A stretch of 64,000 nt of DNA from Sodalis endosymbiont of Henestaris halophilus (GTDB taxonomy: Bacteria; Pseudomonadota; Gammaproteobacteria; Enterobacterales; Enterobacteriaceae), in NCBI RefSeq assembly GCF_900161835.1, contig NZ_LT897836.1:1240001-1304000 (forward strand). Direction: 5' to 3'. Position numbers and translations under genes: made by a program. Shown piece by piece: positions 21,509 to 31,697 of this stretch. Under the pieces are notes generated by a model, which had not been told where the DNA came from, made no database searches, and worked only from the letters and a program-made list of their open reading frames with translations. The first letter of the stretch is position 1, and each line of letters starts with the position of its first letter.

Positions 21509-22822
21509 ATGACAGAATATCATAACGAACAGGTGGTTATTATCGGACTCGGGCTTACAGGCTTATCTTGTGTTGATTTTTTTCGTCGCCGCGGCGTAAC
21601 ACCGCGGGTGATGGATACCAGATTTACGCCGCCTGGACTAAAAAATTTACCCGTAGATGTACCGCGCCACTTAGGATCACTGAACGAAGCGTGGCTGCTA
21701 GAAGCCACGCTGATCGTCGCTAGTCCAGGTATTCACTTGTCGCACCCAGCGTTGATAGCAGCAGTGGGCAAAATACCAATCGTCAGCGATATTGAGCTGT
21801 TCGCACGCGAGGCAACAACACCGGTGGTAGCAATAACCGGGTCAAATGGCAAAAGCACCGTCACCAGAATGGTGGGTAATATGGCCGCAGCCGCTGGCTG
21901 GCAGGTGGGCGTTGGAGGTAATATCGGCTACCCGGCGCTAAAGATGCTGAACGCATCTTACCAATTGTATGTGCTGGAGCTATCAAGCTTTCAACTAGAA
22001 ACAACTTTTAGCCTAAAAGCATCAGCTGCAACCATCCTAAATATCAGCGAAGATCATATGAATCGCTATCCGCTTGGTTTACCTCAGTACAGAATGGCCA
22101 AACTGAACATTTATCATAATGCAGCATTGTGCGTAGTTAACGCTGACGATGTGCTCACTTTGCCTACAAGCAGACATGACGCAAGCTACGTTAGCTTTGG
22201 CGTAGAGCAAGGCCACTATTACATTAGCCAAATCGCAGGCAAAAATTGGTTAATGGCACGTGGCCAACCACTGTTAGATTGCGCAGAAATGAATGTTGGC
22301 GGACGACATAATTACACTAATGCCTTAGCCGCACTGGCACTCGCTGACGCCATAGGTATCCCACACACGGCCAGCCTGTCAGCGCTGCGGCAATTTTGCG
22401 GTTTAGCTCATCGCTTTGAGCTAGTACATGAACGCAATGGCGTGCAGTGGATTAATGATTCGAAATCAACCAACGTAGGCAGCACGCAAGCTGCGCTGAA
22501 TGGACTAGAAGTGACAGGTGATTTGCATCTACTGCTTGGCGGTGATGGTAAATATGCCGATTTCACTTCGTTAGCGTCTTTGGTGCAGGGAGATCGAGTG
22601 CGGTTGTATTGTGTGGGTCAGGATGGCGCGCAATTAGCATCCCTGCGTCCTGATGACGCTACGCTAACCAAGACGCTGGAGCAGGCGATGCGTATCATCG
22701 GTACTCGGGTAAAAGCTGGAGACACAGTGTTGCTGTCGCCGGCTTGCGCCAGTCTAGACCAATTTAGAAACTTTGAAGTACGCGGCGAGATATTTACGCG
22801 ATTAGCGCAGGAGGTAGGTTGA
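21509..22822 (+). CDS. murD: UDP-MurNAc-L-alanine:D-glutamate ligase
   Basis: MurD adds D-glutamate to UDP-MurNAc-L-Ala. The 437-residue product (E. coli 438) begins with the Rossmann-like UDP-binding domain ([17 protein letters not shown]), followed by the ATP loop [14 protein letters not shown] (about 109-122), [18 protein letters not shown], and the C-terminal [18 protein letters not shown]. Only two bases separate it from mraY. Its TGA shares one base with the ATG of ftsW. Confidence 0.97.
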   Translation: MTEYHNEQVVIIGLGLTGLSCVDFFRRRGVTPRVMDTRFTPPGLKNLPVDVPRHLGSLNEAWLLEATLIVASPGIHLSHPALIAAVGKIPIVSDIELFAREATTPVVAITGSNGKSTVTRMVGNMAAAAGWQVGVGGNIGYPALKMLNASYQLYVLELSSFQLETTFSLKASAATILNISEDHMNRYPLGLPQYRMAKLNIYHNAALCVVNADDVLTLPTSRHDASYVSFGVEQGHYYISQIAGKNWLMARGQPLLDCAEMNVGGRHNYTNALAALALADAIGIPHTASLSALRQFCGLAHRFELVHERNGVQWINDSKSTNVGSTQAALNGLEVTGDLHLLLGGDGKYADFTSLASLVQGDRVRLYCVGQDGAQLASLRPDDATLTKTLEQAMRIIGTRVKAGDTVLLSPACASLDQFRNFEVRGEIFTRLAQEVG

Positions 22823-24051
22823 TGCACATCCTTGGTTTAGGACTAATTTCGCGCCTGAATTTGTGGATGCTAGGTGAGCACGAATCGCATACGCTAAAAC
22901 CAGCTTGTTTGTTATACGACCGCACGTTGCTATGGTTGACTTTGGGACTTGTCAGTATCGGTTTTGTAATGGTTACTTCTACATCGATGCCAATAGGGGC
23001 TCGTATGTCTGACGACACGTTTTATTTCGCTAAACGCCATGCTTTTTACCTCGGTTTAGCATTTTTGCTATCGCTAGCAACGCTTAGCATCCCTATGGCG
23101 GTTTGGAAGCACTATAGCTCGGGGATGTTGCTTATCACATTAGTAATTCTCCTGATATTGCTAGTGGTTGGCAGTTCTGTCAACGGTGCGGCACGATGGA
23201 TTGCGCTAGGACCTCTACATATTCAGCCGTCAGAATTATCGAAGTTGACGTTTTTTTGCTACTTAGCCAGCTATCTAAGCCGCAAGATAGATGAAGTGCG
23301 AACTAACTTCTGGAGTTTTTGCAAACCTATGGGAGTTATGCTGCTGCTAGCGGTATTGCTACTGGCCCAACCAGACCTCGGAGCCGTGGTAATTTTGTTT
23401 ATTACCACCACGGCGATGTTGTTCCTGGCCGGTGCTAAACTGTGGCAATTTTTATTGATTATCAGTTCAGGAATTGTCGCTATGGTGCTCCTAATTATTA
23501 TTGAACCGTACCGTATGCGGCGTGTTACCTCGTTTTGGAACCCATGGGATGATCCCTTCGGCAGCGGCTATCAGCTTACCCAATCACTGATGGCATTTGG
23601 CCGCGGCCAGTTTTGGGGACAAGGACTAGGTAATTCGATACAAAAATTGGAGTATTTGCCGGAAGCTCATACCGATTTTATTTTCGCTATTTTGGGTGAA
23701 GAATTGGGTTATTTCGGCGTAGTGATAGCGCTATCTATGGTATTTTTAGTCGCAGCTCGCGCGATGTTGATTGGCCGTAAAGCGCTAAAAATAGATCAAC
23801 GATTTTCAAGTTTCTTGGCCTTTTGCATCGGAATATGGTTCAGCTTACAAGCGATGGTCAACGTGGGCGCTGCAACCGGCATACTGCCCACTAAAGGGCT
23901 GACACTGCCATTAATTAGTTATGGCGGCTCAAGCCTTCTAATCATGTCGACAGCTATTGTAATGCTGTTAAGAGTAGATTTTGAGACGCGCATAGCCACA
24001 GAGCAGGCGTTTGCGAAGGAACAGCGATGGTGGGAAGAAACAGAAGATTAA
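22822..24051 (+). CDS. ftsW: septal peptidoglycan polymerase FtsW (SEDS family)
   Basis: FtsW is the SEDS-family glycosyltransferase that polymerises lipid II at the septum together with FtsI. I place the start at the ATG 22822, seven bases after a GGAGG (22810-22814), rather than the in-frame TTG one codon earlier; this gives 409 residues (E. coli 414). About ten membrane segments are visible. SEDS signatures include [31 protein letters not shown], the loop [31 protein letters not shown] and [15 protein letters not shown]. It overlaps murD by one base and murG by 25. Confidence 0.96.
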   Translation: MHILGLGLISRLNLWMLGEHESHTLKPACLLYDRTLLWLTLGLVSIGFVMVTSTSMPIGARMSDDTFYFAKRHAFYLGLAFLLSLATLSIPMAVWKHYSSGMLLITLVILLILLVVGSSVNGAARWIALGPLHIQPSELSKLTFFCYLASYLSRKIDEVRTNFWSFCKPMGVMLLLAVLLLAQPDLGAVVILFITTTAMLFLAGAKLWQFLLIISSGIVAMVLLIIIEPYRMRRVTSFWNPWDDPFGSGYQLTQSLMAFGRGQFWGQGLGNSIQKLEYLPEAHTDFIFAILGEELGYFGVVIALSMVFLVAARAMLIGRKALKIDQRFSSFLAFCIGIWFSLQAMVNVGAATGILPTKGLTLPLISYGGSSLLIMSTAIVMLLRVDFETRIATEQAFAKEQRWWEETED

Positions 24052-25109
24052 TGGTAATGGGTGGCGGTACCGGCGGACATGTGTTTCCAGGACTGGCAGT
24101 TGCCCATCACTTAATAGCGCAGGGCTGGCAGGTGCGCTGGCTCGGCACCACTGATCACATAGAAGCCAGTTTAGTGCCAAAACACGGTATTGACATCGAC
24201 TTTATCCGCATTCATGGCCTGCGCAGGAAGGACATGAAAGCGAAACTAATAACACCAATATGCATATTGCACGCATGGTATCAGGCACAGCGTATTATGC
24301 GTGCCTGGCGACCAGATGTAGTACTGGGTATGGGTGGCTATATTTCTGGACCAGGAGGTCTGGCAGCCTGGAGCTGCGGTATTCCGGTACTGATTCATGA
24401 GCAGAATAGCATCGCCGGTCTCACCAATCGGTGTCTAGCAAAAATTGCCCATAAAGTGCTGCAAGCGTTTCCCGGCGCATTCCCCAATGCCGATGTGGTA
24501 GGCAATCCGGTGCGTGATAGGATACGATCATTACCGCCGCCAAAAGAACGCTTTCTTAAACGCAACGGCCCACTTAGGGTTTTAGTGATAGGCGGCAGTC
24601 AAGGAGCACGAGTGCTAAATAAAATTATGCCGGCAGTAGCCGGCCGTTTGGCAAACTACTTGTCCCTGTGGCATCAGGTGGGAAAAGGTGTGTTAGAGGA
24701 GGTCACTATGACATACTCGGAAATCGATAAAACGCAACACAAGGTAGTAGAATTTATCGATGACATAGCCGCCGCATATGCCTGGGCAGATATTGTGGTA
24801 TGCCGCTCAGGCGCACTGACAGTGAGTGAAATCTCAGCAGTCGGTTTACCAGCACTCTTTGTTCCCTTTATGCACAAAGATCGTCATCAATATTGGAACG
24901 CGCGCCGACTGGAACAAGCTGGCGCTGCGAAAATCATCGAACAGCCAGACCTTACCGTCGAGCTGGTCAGTGATGTGTTAGCCGGTTGGAATCGAGCAAC
25001 TTTGCTGATCATGGCGCAACGCGCAAGGTCAATAGATATTCCCGATTCAACGGAGCGGTTGGCAAGAATAGTGACAACAATCAGTACATCTAAGCTTGAA
25101 AAGCGATAA
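24027..25109 (+). CDS. murG: UDP-GlcNAc:lipid I N-acetylglucosaminyltransferase
   Basis: MurG turns lipid I into lipid II on the inner face of the cytoplasmic membrane. The 360-residue product has the two-domain GT-B layout: N-terminal glycine-rich loop [16 protein letters not shown] (about 11-26), [15 protein letters not shown] with [11 protein letters not shown], then the second domain with VIGGSQGAR and the UDP-GlcNAc signature [23 protein letters not shown]. The ATG at 24027 overlaps the ftsW end by 25 bases; the start peptide fits E. coli MurG. Confidence 0.97.
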   Translation: MVGRNRRLMVMGGGTGGHVFPGLAVAHHLIAQGWQVRWLGTTDHIEASLVPKHGIDIDFIRIHGLRRKDMKAKLITPICILHAWYQAQRIMRAWRPDVVLGMGGYISGPGGLAAWSCGIPVLIHEQNSIAGLTNRCLAKIAHKVLQAFPGAFPNADVVGNPVRDRIRSLPPPKERFLKRNGPLRVLVIGGSQGARVLNKIMPAVAGRLANYLSLWHQVGKGVLEEVTMTYSEIDKTQHKVVEFIDDIAAAYAWADIVVCRSGALTVSEISAVGLPALFVPFMHKDRHQYWNARRLEQAGAAKIIEQPDLTVELVSDVLAGWNRATLLIMAQRARSIDIPDSTERLARIVTTISTSKLEKR

Positions 25110-25167
25110 GAACAAACAAACTTGATTTATCTCGTCTAAAGCGTTTTTTTAATTAAGCGATAACAAT

Positions 25168-26646
25168 GTGAATACACAACAACTATCTAAACTGCGAACT
25201 TTTATACCCGAAATGCGTCGTGTCAGGCAAATTCATTTTGTCGGTATTGGAGGGGCTGGCATGGGTGGTATCGCGGAAGTGCTAGCAAACGAGGGCTATC
25301 AAATTAGCGGATCTGATATGGCGCAGAACGCGGTGACTAATAAACTGATTGATTTAGGTGCAAAGATATATTTCAATCACCGACCAGAAAATATCAGCCC
25401 AGCCAGTGTGGTGGTGGTATCAAGCGCTATTGCACCAAATAACCCGGAAGTTGTAGCGGCCAAAGCAGCGCGTATTCCAGTTATTCAGCGCGCGGAGATG
25501 TTAGCGGAATTGATGCGTTTTCGTCATGGTATAGCCATCGCAGGCACCCACGGCAAAACTACCACGACCGCCATGGTGGCTAGCATTTACGCCGAAGCCG
25601 GTTTGGATCCAACTTTTATTAACGGCGGTTTGGTTAAAGCTGCCGGCGTGCATGCCCGTTTAGGCTGCAGCCGCTATCTAATTGCAGAGGCAGATGAAAG
25701 TGACGCCTCCTTCCTTCACTTGCAACCGATGGTAGCGATCATAACCAATATCGAAGCCGATCATATGGATACTTATCAAGGAAACTTTGAAAATTTAAAG
25801 CAATCATTCATAAACTTTCTGCATAATTTACCGTTTTACGGCCGAGCGGTCATGTGTATCGACGATCCGGTAATTCGTGAACTACTGCCACGCGTCGGGA
25901 GAAAAATCAGCACCTACGGCTTCAGTGAAGATGCTGATTTGCATATTACTAATTACCGCCAAAATGGTGCGTGCGGCAATTTTACCCTGACCAGACAAGA
26001 TAAGTCTAATTTGCGAGTGAAACTTAACGCGCCAGGCCAACACAATGCGTTGAATGCAGTAGCAGCGATCGCGGTGGCAACAGAAGAAGGCATTAATGAT
26101 GAGAGTATTTTACAAGCGCTGCTTCAATTCCAGGGGACAGGACGGAGATTTGATGATTTGGGTCGCTATGATTTGAGCAATGTCAACGGTAAAAAGGGTG
26201 AAGTTATGCTGGTTGACGATTACGGCCATCACCCTACCGAGGTGAAAGCCACCATCAAAGCTGCAAGGGCTGGATGGCCGGAAAAGCGGCTGGTGATGGT
26301 ATTTCAGCCGCACCGTTATACGCGTACGCGAGATTTATACGAAGATCTAGCCAACGTGTTATCTAGTGTAGATGTCTTGCTGATGTTGGACGTGTATCCC
26401 GCTGGTGAAGCGCCGATACCCGGTGCCGATAGTCGCTCTTTGTGTCGAGCAATACGCGGGCGCAGCAAGGTTGTCCCTATTTTAGTACCGGATATTAATG
26501 CGCTGATGGCGCCGCTGGCTATGGCCTTAGAAGATAATGATTTAGTGCTAATACAAGGAGCTGGCACGGTAGGTAAAATCGCCCGTCAATTAGCTGATAG
26601 CCGCCTACAACCACAGGCGAACGAGGGACGGAATGGTGGTTATTAA
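25168..26646 (+). CDS. murC: UDP-MurNAc:L-alanine ligase
   Basis: MurC begins stem peptide synthesis by adding L-Ala to UDP-MurNAc. The 492-residue product (E. coli 491) starts with GTG at 25168; the resulting [10 protein letters not shown] matches the E. coli start, while an overlapping ATG two bases earlier is out of frame. Motifs: [15 protein letters not shown] (about 24-38), [16 protein letters not shown] (ATP loop, about 126-141), [22 protein letters not shown] and [13 protein letters not shown] 58-base gap follows murG. In E. coli ddlB starts directly after murC; here only a scar of it remains. Confidence 0.97.
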   Translation: MNTQQLSKLRTFIPEMRRVRQIHFVGIGGAGMGGIAEVLANEGYQISGSDMAQNAVTNKLIDLGAKIYFNHRPENISPASVVVVSSAIAPNNPEVVAAKAARIPVIQRAEMLAELMRFRHGIAIAGTHGKTTTTAMVASIYAEAGLDPTFINGGLVKAAGVHARLGCSRYLIAEADESDASFLHLQPMVAIITNIEADHMDTYQGNFENLKQSFINFLHNLPFYGRAVMCIDDPVIRELLPRVGRKISTYGFSEDADLHITNYRQNGACGNFTLTRQDKSNLRVKLNAPGQHNALNAVAAIAVATEEGINDESILQALLQFQGTGRRFDDLGRYDLSNVNGKKGEVMLVDDYGHHPTEVKATIKAARAGWPEKRLVMVFQPHRYTRTRDLYEDLANVLSSVDVLLMLDVYPAGEAPIPGADSRSLCRAIRGRSKVVPILVPDINALMAPLAMALEDNDLVLIQGAGTVGKIARQLADSRLQPQANEGRNGGY

Positions 26647-26660
26647 ATGGCCCTATTTTT

Positions 26661-26702
26661 GCCAGTATTATCAGCTGGTCTTTGAGGAGGCGACTGGCTG
26701 AC
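26661..26702 (+). pseudogene. ddlB: scar of deleted ddlB (3' end only)
   Basis: Between murC and ftsQ there are 56 bases instead of a gene of about 920 bases. The last part still resembles the 3' end of ddlB: CAGCTGGTC at 26672-26680 encodes QLV in a context reading QYYQLV (SFSQLV in E. coli). After a frame change, ACTGGCTGAC directly before the ftsQ ATG corresponds to the codons for the terminal LAD. This is best explained by one large internal deletion that spared the ftsQ leader. DdlB makes D-Ala-D-Ala. Confidence 0.6.
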
Positions 26703-27509
26703 ATGTCACAAGCGGAGATAAACGTACGCAATCGTAAAACGGATAAAGATGCTGCGTACCGCAGCATCGGCCATCAGCTCTCGCGTCTAATCTGCCTATT
26801 AATTATGTTTAGTATTATCGCATGCAGCGGTTTCATAGCTGTAGTCTGGATAAAAAACGTCTATCGTTTACCGCTGTCCCGACTGGTAGTAACCGGAGTG
26901 CGTCACTATACCACCAATAATGATATTCGCCAGGCGATTATAGAGTTAGGGATTCCAAACACATTTGGAACGCAAGACGTCAGCATCATTCAACATCAGA
27001 TTGAGTGCATGCCATGGATTAAACAGGTTAGCGTGCGTAAACAGTGGCCGAATGAATTAAAAATCCATGTAGAAGAATATATGCCGGTGGCGCGCTGGAA
27101 TGATTTACATCTACTGGATAATAGCGGCAAAGTGTTCTATGTGCCGGAAGCGCGCCTCGGCAATCAAACCATGCCGATGCTTTATGGACCTGAAGGCAGT
27201 GAACAAAATGTCTTAGCTGGCTACCGTAAGATAAATGATATTTTGATATCCGCCAAAATTCAACTCAAAGCGGTAAACATGAGCTCCCGTCATGCGTGGC
27301 AATTAACTTTAAGGGATAATACCCAGTTAGAGCTAGGACGGGACGATCAAGTTAAGCGCTTACAGCGCTTTATCGGGATTCGTCCGGTTCTTTTCCAGCA
27401 GGCTTTTAACGATAATAAGCGTATAAACTACGTAGACCTACGCTATGACTCGGGTATGGCCGTCGGTTGGATAACGGGGACCTATATAGAGCCAAAAAAC
27501 AGTAAGTAG
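26703..27509 (+). CDS. ftsQ: cell division protein FtsQ
   Basis: FtsQ links early and late divisome proteins as the scaffold of the FtsQLB complex. I choose ATG 26703, which gives MSQAEINVRN like E. coli MSQAALNTRN, 12 bases after GAGGAGG (26684-26690); a longer frame from a TTG at 26682 only translates the ddlB scar. The 268-residue product has a short cytoplasmic tail, one membrane segment (about 32-53), a POTRA domain (LSRLVVTGVRHYTTNNDIRQ to WIKQVSVRKQWPNELKIHV) and the beta domain ending YVDLRYDSGMAVGW. Confidence 0.95.
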   Translation: MSQAEINVRNRKTDKDAAYRSIGHQLSRLICLLIMFSIIACSGFIAVVWIKNVYRLPLSRLVVTGVRHYTTNNDIRQAIIELGIPNTFGTQDVSIIQHQIECMPWIKQVSVRKQWPNELKIHVEEYMPVARWNDLHLLDNSGKVFYVPEARLGNQTMPMLYGPEGSEQNVLAGYRKINDILISAKIQLKAVNMSSRHAWQLTLRDNTQLELGRDDQVKRLQRFIGIRPVLFQQAFNDNKRINYVDLRYDSGMAVGWITGTYIEPKNSK

Positions 27510-27538
27510 CCACAGACTCAAGCACAGGCAAAATAACA

Positions 27539-28795
27539 ATGATCAAAGCGACGGACAGAAAACTGTTAGTAGGACTGGAGATCGGCACGGCTAAAGTGGC
27601 CGCTCTAGTAGGAGAGGTGTTGCCTGATGGCGTGGTGCATATCATCGGTGTCGGAAGTTGCCCATCTCGTGGCATGGATAAAGGTGGAGTTAACGATTTA
27701 GAATCGGTAGTAAAATGCGTACAGAGTGCTATCGATCAAGCGGAATTGATGGCAGACTGCCAAATCTTGTCAGTATATCTAGCCTTATCTGGTAAACATA
27801 TTAGCTGTCAGAATGAAATCGGTATGGCACTAATTTCCAAAGAAGAAGTCACACAGGAAGACATAGAGAACGTAGTGCACACTGCTAAATCGGTGCGGGT
27901 GCGTGACGAGCACCGCATCCTGCATGTTATTCCGCAAGATTACGAAATTGACTATCAGGAAGGAATAAAGAATCCGGTTGGCTTATCCGGCGTGCGAATG
28001 CAAGCTAAAGTTCACCTAATTACATGCCATAATGATATGGCAAAAAACATTATCAAAGCAGTTGAGCATTGCGGACTGAAAGTTGACCAATTAATTTTTG
28101 CAGGTTTAGCATCAAGTTATGCGGTATTAACAGAAGATGAACGTGAGCTAGGCGTGTGCGTCGTAGATATAGGCGGCGGCACCATGGACATGGCGATCTA
28201 TACTGCCGGATCGCTACGTCATACTAAGGTCATTCCCTACGCTGGCAACGTGGTAACTAGCGATATAGCCTATGCATTTGGTACTCCACCCACTGATGCT
28301 GAAGCAATTAAGGTTCATCACGGCTGCACACTGGGAGAAGTAGTCAGCAAAGACGATAGTGTTGAAATGCCTAGCGTAGGAGAGATGCCGTCTCGTATAC
28401 TACAACGCCATGCCTTGGCCAAAGTCATTGAGCCGCGTTATATTGAACTGCTCAATATGATCAACAATGAAATTTTACAGTTACAAGAACAACTGCGAGC
28501 ACAGGGGTTAAAGCATTATTTAGCTGCAGGCATCGTGCTGACTGGCGGTGCGGCACAAATTGACGGTCTGGCGGCATGCGCTCAACGCGTATTTCACACT
28601 CAGGTTCGCATCGGCTATCCGTTAAACATCACCGGTCTTACCGATTATGCGCAAGAACCTTATTATTCAACCACCGTTGGGTTACTGCATTACGGTAAAA
28701 AAACACATTTAAACGGCAAAGTAGATGTCAAAAAACGAACGTCTGTCAGCACATGGTTTAAAAAGTTAAGTGACTGGTTGTGCAAAGAATTTTAA
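27539..28795 (+). CDS. ftsA: cell division protein FtsA
   Basis: FtsA is the actin-like ATPase that tethers FtsZ to the membrane and signals to the divisome. The 418-residue product (E. coli 420) has VGLEIGTAKVAALVGEV (phosphate 1, about 11-27), the 1C domain, VVDIGGGTMDMAIY (phosphate 2, about 205-218), GIVLTGGAAQIDGL and a C-terminal amphipathic helix (TWFKKLSDWLCKEF) for membrane binding. ATG at 27539, 29 bases after ftsQ. Confidence 0.97.
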   Translation: MIKATDRKLLVGLEIGTAKVAALVGEVLPDGVVHIIGVGSCPSRGMDKGGVNDLESVVKCVQSAIDQAELMADCQILSVYLALSGKHISCQNEIGMALISKEEVTQEDIENVVHTAKSVRVRDEHRILHVIPQDYEIDYQEGIKNPVGLSGVRMQAKVHLITCHNDMAKNIIKAVEHCGLKVDQLIFAGLASSYAVLTEDERELGVCVVDIGGGTMDMAIYTAGSLRHTKVIPYAGNVVTSDIAYAFGTPPTDAEAIKVHHGCTLGEVVSKDDSVEMPSVGEMPSRILQRHALAKVIEPRYIELLNMINNEILQLQEQLRAQGLKHYLAAGIVLTGGAAQIDGLAACAQRVFHTQVRIGYPLNITGLTDYAQEPYYSTTVGLLHYGKKTHLNGKVDVKKRTSVSTWFKKLSDWLCKEF

Positions 28796-28866
28796 TGATA
28801 TTCAATACAGAATTTGGTTATATAAACAGCCGATTCCAACGTCACAGGCACAAAAGGAGAGGAATA

Positions 28867-30015
28867 ATGTTCGAACCTATGGAATTAACCAACGACGCGG
28901 TGATTAAAGTCATCGGTGTCGGCGGCGGCGGCGGAAATGCCATAGAGCATATGGTGCGCGAGCGCATTGAAGGCGTAGACTTTTTCGCGGTAAATACTGA
29001 TGCTCAAGCATTACGTAAAATGGCTGTGGGTCAAACGATTCAGATCGGTAGCAACATTACCAAAGGACTTGGAGCCGGCGCTAATCCTGAAGTGGGCCGC
29101 AACGCCGCCAAGGAAGACAGCGAAGCGCTGCGGTCCGCACTTGAGGGAGCCGACATGGTATTTATTGCTGTCGGCATGGGCGGAGGGACCGGCACAGGCG
29201 CCGCACCTGTTCTAGCGGAAATCGCTAAGGAACTGGGTATCTTAACTGTTGCCGTGGTAACCAAGCCGTTTAACTTTGAAGGCAAAAAACGCATGGCGTT
29301 CGCTGAACAAGGCATTGCTGAACTTTCAAAGCATGTTGATTCGTTTATCACTATTCCTAATGATAAGTTACTGAAAGTTTTAGACCGCGGCATTTCTCTA
29401 CTCGATGCATTCGGCGCCGCCAACAACGTATTGAAAGGCGCGGTACAGGGTATCGCCGAACTAATCACCCAGCCGGGACTAATGAACGTCGACTTTGCTG
29501 ACGTGCGCACCGTAATGTCAGAAATGGGTTACGCCATGATGGGTTCTGGTGTTGCCTGCGGCGAGGATCGCGCGGAAGAAGCAGCAAAAATAGCAATTTC
29601 TAGCCCTCTGCTGGAAGATATCGATCTGTCTGGCGCCCGCGGGGTACTAGTCAACATAACTGCCGGCTTCGATCTGCGACTAGAAGAATTTGAAATAGTA
29701 GGTAACAATGTCCGTGCTTTTGCCTCTGACACCGCCACCGTGGTCATAGGTACATCACTAGATCTAGATATGAAAGATTCTCTGCGCGTTACCGTCGTAG
29801 CAACTGGTATCGGCATGGATAAACGACCGGAAATTACGCTGGTGAATAATAAACAAAGCAACTCGCCTATCATGGATAATCGCTACCGCGATCACGCTGC
29901 AGGCATGTCTTCGCTCAAAACAGTAGCAAAAATGGTCAGTGACCAAAACACACATGGGGATACGGAACCAGACTACTTGGATATTCCTGCTTTCCTGCGC
30001 AAGCAGGCGGATTAA
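28867..30015 (+). CDS. ftsZ: cell division protein FtsZ
   Basis: FtsZ is the tubulin-like GTPase that forms the Z ring. The start is ATG 28867, preceded by AAAAGGAGAGG, giving MFEPMELTND as in E. coli; an upstream TTG would add 29 residues unrelated to the family. The 382-residue product has GVGGGGGNAIEHM, the tubulin signature GGGTGTGAAPVLAE (about 106-119), the T7 loop NVDFADVRTVMSEMG and the conserved tail DYLDIPAFLRKQAD that binds FtsA and ZipA. The variable linker before the tail is slightly shorter than in E. coli. Confidence 0.98.
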   Translation: MFEPMELTNDAVIKVIGVGGGGGNAIEHMVRERIEGVDFFAVNTDAQALRKMAVGQTIQIGSNITKGLGAGANPEVGRNAAKEDSEALRSALEGADMVFIAVGMGGGTGTGAAPVLAEIAKELGILTVAVVTKPFNFEGKKRMAFAEQGIAELSKHVDSFITIPNDKLLKVLDRGISLLDAFGAANNVLKGAVQGIAELITQPGLMNVDFADVRTVMSEMGYAMMGSGVACGEDRAEEAAKIAISSPLLEDIDLSGARGVLVNITAGFDLRLEEFEIVGNNVRAFASDTATVVIGTSLDLDMKDSLRVTVVATGIGMDKRPEITLVNNKQSNSPIMDNRYRDHAAGMSSLKTVAKMVSDQNTHGDTEPDYLDIPAFLRKQAD

Positions 30016-30054
30016 CCCATGCTATATGTTATGTTAAAACAATAGCTCTTTATG

Positions 30055-30086
30055 TTTAACTGTTTCGTTAACTAGACTCGTATAAT
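30055..30086 (+). promoter_or_regulatory. candidate lpxC promoter -10 region
   Basis: A perfect TATAAT at 30081-30086 lies 45 bases before lpxC in the 116-base gap after ftsZ. The best -35 candidate, TTTAAC at 30055-30060, has an over-long spacer of 20. E. coli lpxC also has its own promoter in this gap. Confidence 0.35.
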
Positions 30087-30131
30087 TATAAAAGAGTTAT
30101 AGCCGATATGGTTAAATCATGAGAAGAAAAG

Positions 30132-31052
30132 ATGATCAAACAGCGGACATTAAAACGTATCGTGCAGGCTACCGGTGTGGGGTTACATACCGGTAAAAAG
30201 GTCACACTGACACTACGACCTGCACCGGCAAACACTGAGATCGTCTATCGTAGAATCGATTTAAGCCCACCGGTAGATTTTCTCGCAAATGCCAAGGCAG
30301 TGCGTGACACCATGTTGTGCACTTGCTTGGTAAACGAGCATGACGTGCGGATCTCTACTGTTGAACACCTAAACGCGGCGCTAGCCGGATTAGGGATCGA
30401 TAACATAATCGTTGAAGTTGATGCTCCTGAAATTCCGATCATGGATGGCAGCGCTAGCCCTTTTGTTTACTTATTGCTAAATGCTGGCATTAAAGAACTT
30501 CAGAACAGCGCAAAAAAATTTTTGCGTCTCAAACAAGCAGTACGTGTCGCGGATGGAGATAAGTGGACTGAGTTAGCACCGTTTAATGGTTTTACGCTCG
30601 ATTTCACCATCGATTTCAAACATCCTGCGATAAATTCTAGCTCGCAACGTTATTTCTTGAACTTCTCTGCTGAATCGTTTGTTCGCCAAATAAGCCGCGC
30701 GCGCACTTTTGGATTCATGCGAGATATTAAGTACCTGCAATCTCACGGTTTGGCCCTAGGTGGCAGCTTTGACTGCGCTATCGTAGTCGATGATTACCGT
30801 GTGCTAAACGAAGAAGGACTCCGTTTTTCAGATGAGTTTGTCCGCCACAAAATGCTTGATGCCATCGGTGACCTATTTATGTGTGGTCATAACATCATCG
30901 GAGCATTTACCGCCTTTAAATCCGGACACGCTATGAACAACAAGCTATTACAGGCAGTGCTGTCGCGGCAGGAAACTTTCGAATTCGTAACTTTCGAGGA
31001 CGTAGCAAAACTTCCACTAGCATTCAAAATGCCTTCTTTCGTTCTGCCTTGA
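30132..31052 (+). CDS. lpxC: UDP-3-O-acyl-N-acetylglucosamine deacetylase
   Basis: LpxC is the zinc-dependent, first committed enzyme of lipid A synthesis. The 306-residue product (E. coli 305) has the zinc ligands in [14 protein letters not shown] (His near 79) and in [12 protein letters not shown] (His near 237, Asp near 241), plus [14 protein letters not shown] and [21 protein letters not shown]. Retention implies that the cell still makes LPS. The C terminus lacks the basic tail seen by FtsH in E. coli (ours ends FKMPSFVLP), so proteolytic control may differ. Confidence 0.97.
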   Translation: MIKQRTLKRIVQATGVGLHTGKKVTLTLRPAPANTEIVYRRIDLSPPVDFLANAKAVRDTMLCTCLVNEHDVRISTVEHLNAALAGLGIDNIIVEVDAPEIPIMDGSASPFVYLLLNAGIKELQNSAKKFLRLKQAVRVADGDKWTELAPFNGFTLDFTIDFKHPAINSSSQRYFLNFSAESFVRQISRARTFGFMRDIKYLQSHGLALGGSFDCAIVVDDYRVLNEEGLRFSDEFVRHKMLDAIGDLFMCGHNIIGAFTAFKSGHAMNNKLLQAVLSRQETFEFVTFEDVAKLPLAFKMPSFVLP

Positions 31053-31134
31053 ATGTACTCCTCGCGCGATAATAAAGCTATGCACAGCGATTTCCGATAA
31101 GACTTTGCGCAAGCAAGGATTAGCAGTAAAGCAC

Positions 31135-31665
31135 CTATTTTTTTCGATGGACGTAATCAGTACTTTTTCCGGCAAGATCTGCTAATCTTTCCAACGCATT
31201 CTTTAATTTCCCTTCACTGCTTGCTGACACATGACGAATAAAAGCGGCACTCTGTAAGCTCAAATGCCATGTATTTTCTCCACATAGCTGACGGTAAAGT
31301 TGCCAGTCGTTGTCATTCTTTTGAGCGGTCAATGCCTGTGTTTTCGCCAAATTAGGGTTAATCCTGATGTCGATGCACGACAATGATGGTAAAATTTGCG
31401 TTCTTAACTTAGATAATAGTTGAGGTTGTTCATAGCGTAATCGCATTTGCCAACTAGCATTAGCGGTTTCTAGCACCAGCATGCCATGTCGGAAATTTGC
31501 AACACGGCAGGAAGGACGCATCGGTGCTGGCAATAGTGCGTTGACCATACGGTTAAGTTTAAGCAACATTATGGCCTGTTGTTTAATCTGCGATAAGGAC
31601 ACGAGACGCCTCTCAGTAGAGGCGTCAAATAGACTATCGATTGGATATGGATGACTATAGCGCAT
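31135..31665 (-). CDS. DUF721 / DciA-like protein
   Basis: A 176-residue soluble protein on the opposite strand between lpxC and secM. The core RVANFRHGMLVLETANASWQ (about 55-74), followed by MRLRYEQPQLLSKLRTQILP and IDIRINPN, is typical of the DUF721 family. To my knowledge Yersinia, Serratia and Sodalis-type genomes carry such a gene at this place while E. coli lacks it. DciA of other bacteria loads the replicative helicase DnaB; in Enterobacterales, which use DnaC, the role of this homologue is not established. The N-terminal 30 and C-terminal 50 residues are poorly conserved. Long intact frame and conserved core argue that it is still under selection. Confidence 0.75.
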   Translation of the reverse strand: MRYSHPYPIDSLFDASTERRLVSLSQIKQQAIMLLKLNRMVNALLPAPMRPSCRVANFRHGMLVLETANASWQMRLRYEQPQLLSKLRTQILPSLSCIDIRINPNLAKTQALTAQKNDNDWQLYRQLCGENTWHLSLQSAAFIRHVSASSEGKLKNALERLADLAGKSTDYVHRKK

Positions 31666-31697
31666 AATAAAACTCCAATGGAATAAATAAGTTGGTA

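Noticed and set aside
28780-28866. N-terminal extension of ftsZ from an upstream TTG
   Set aside because: The extension is unrelated to FtsZ, overlaps ftsA, and a good ribosome binding site precedes the internal ATG at 28867.
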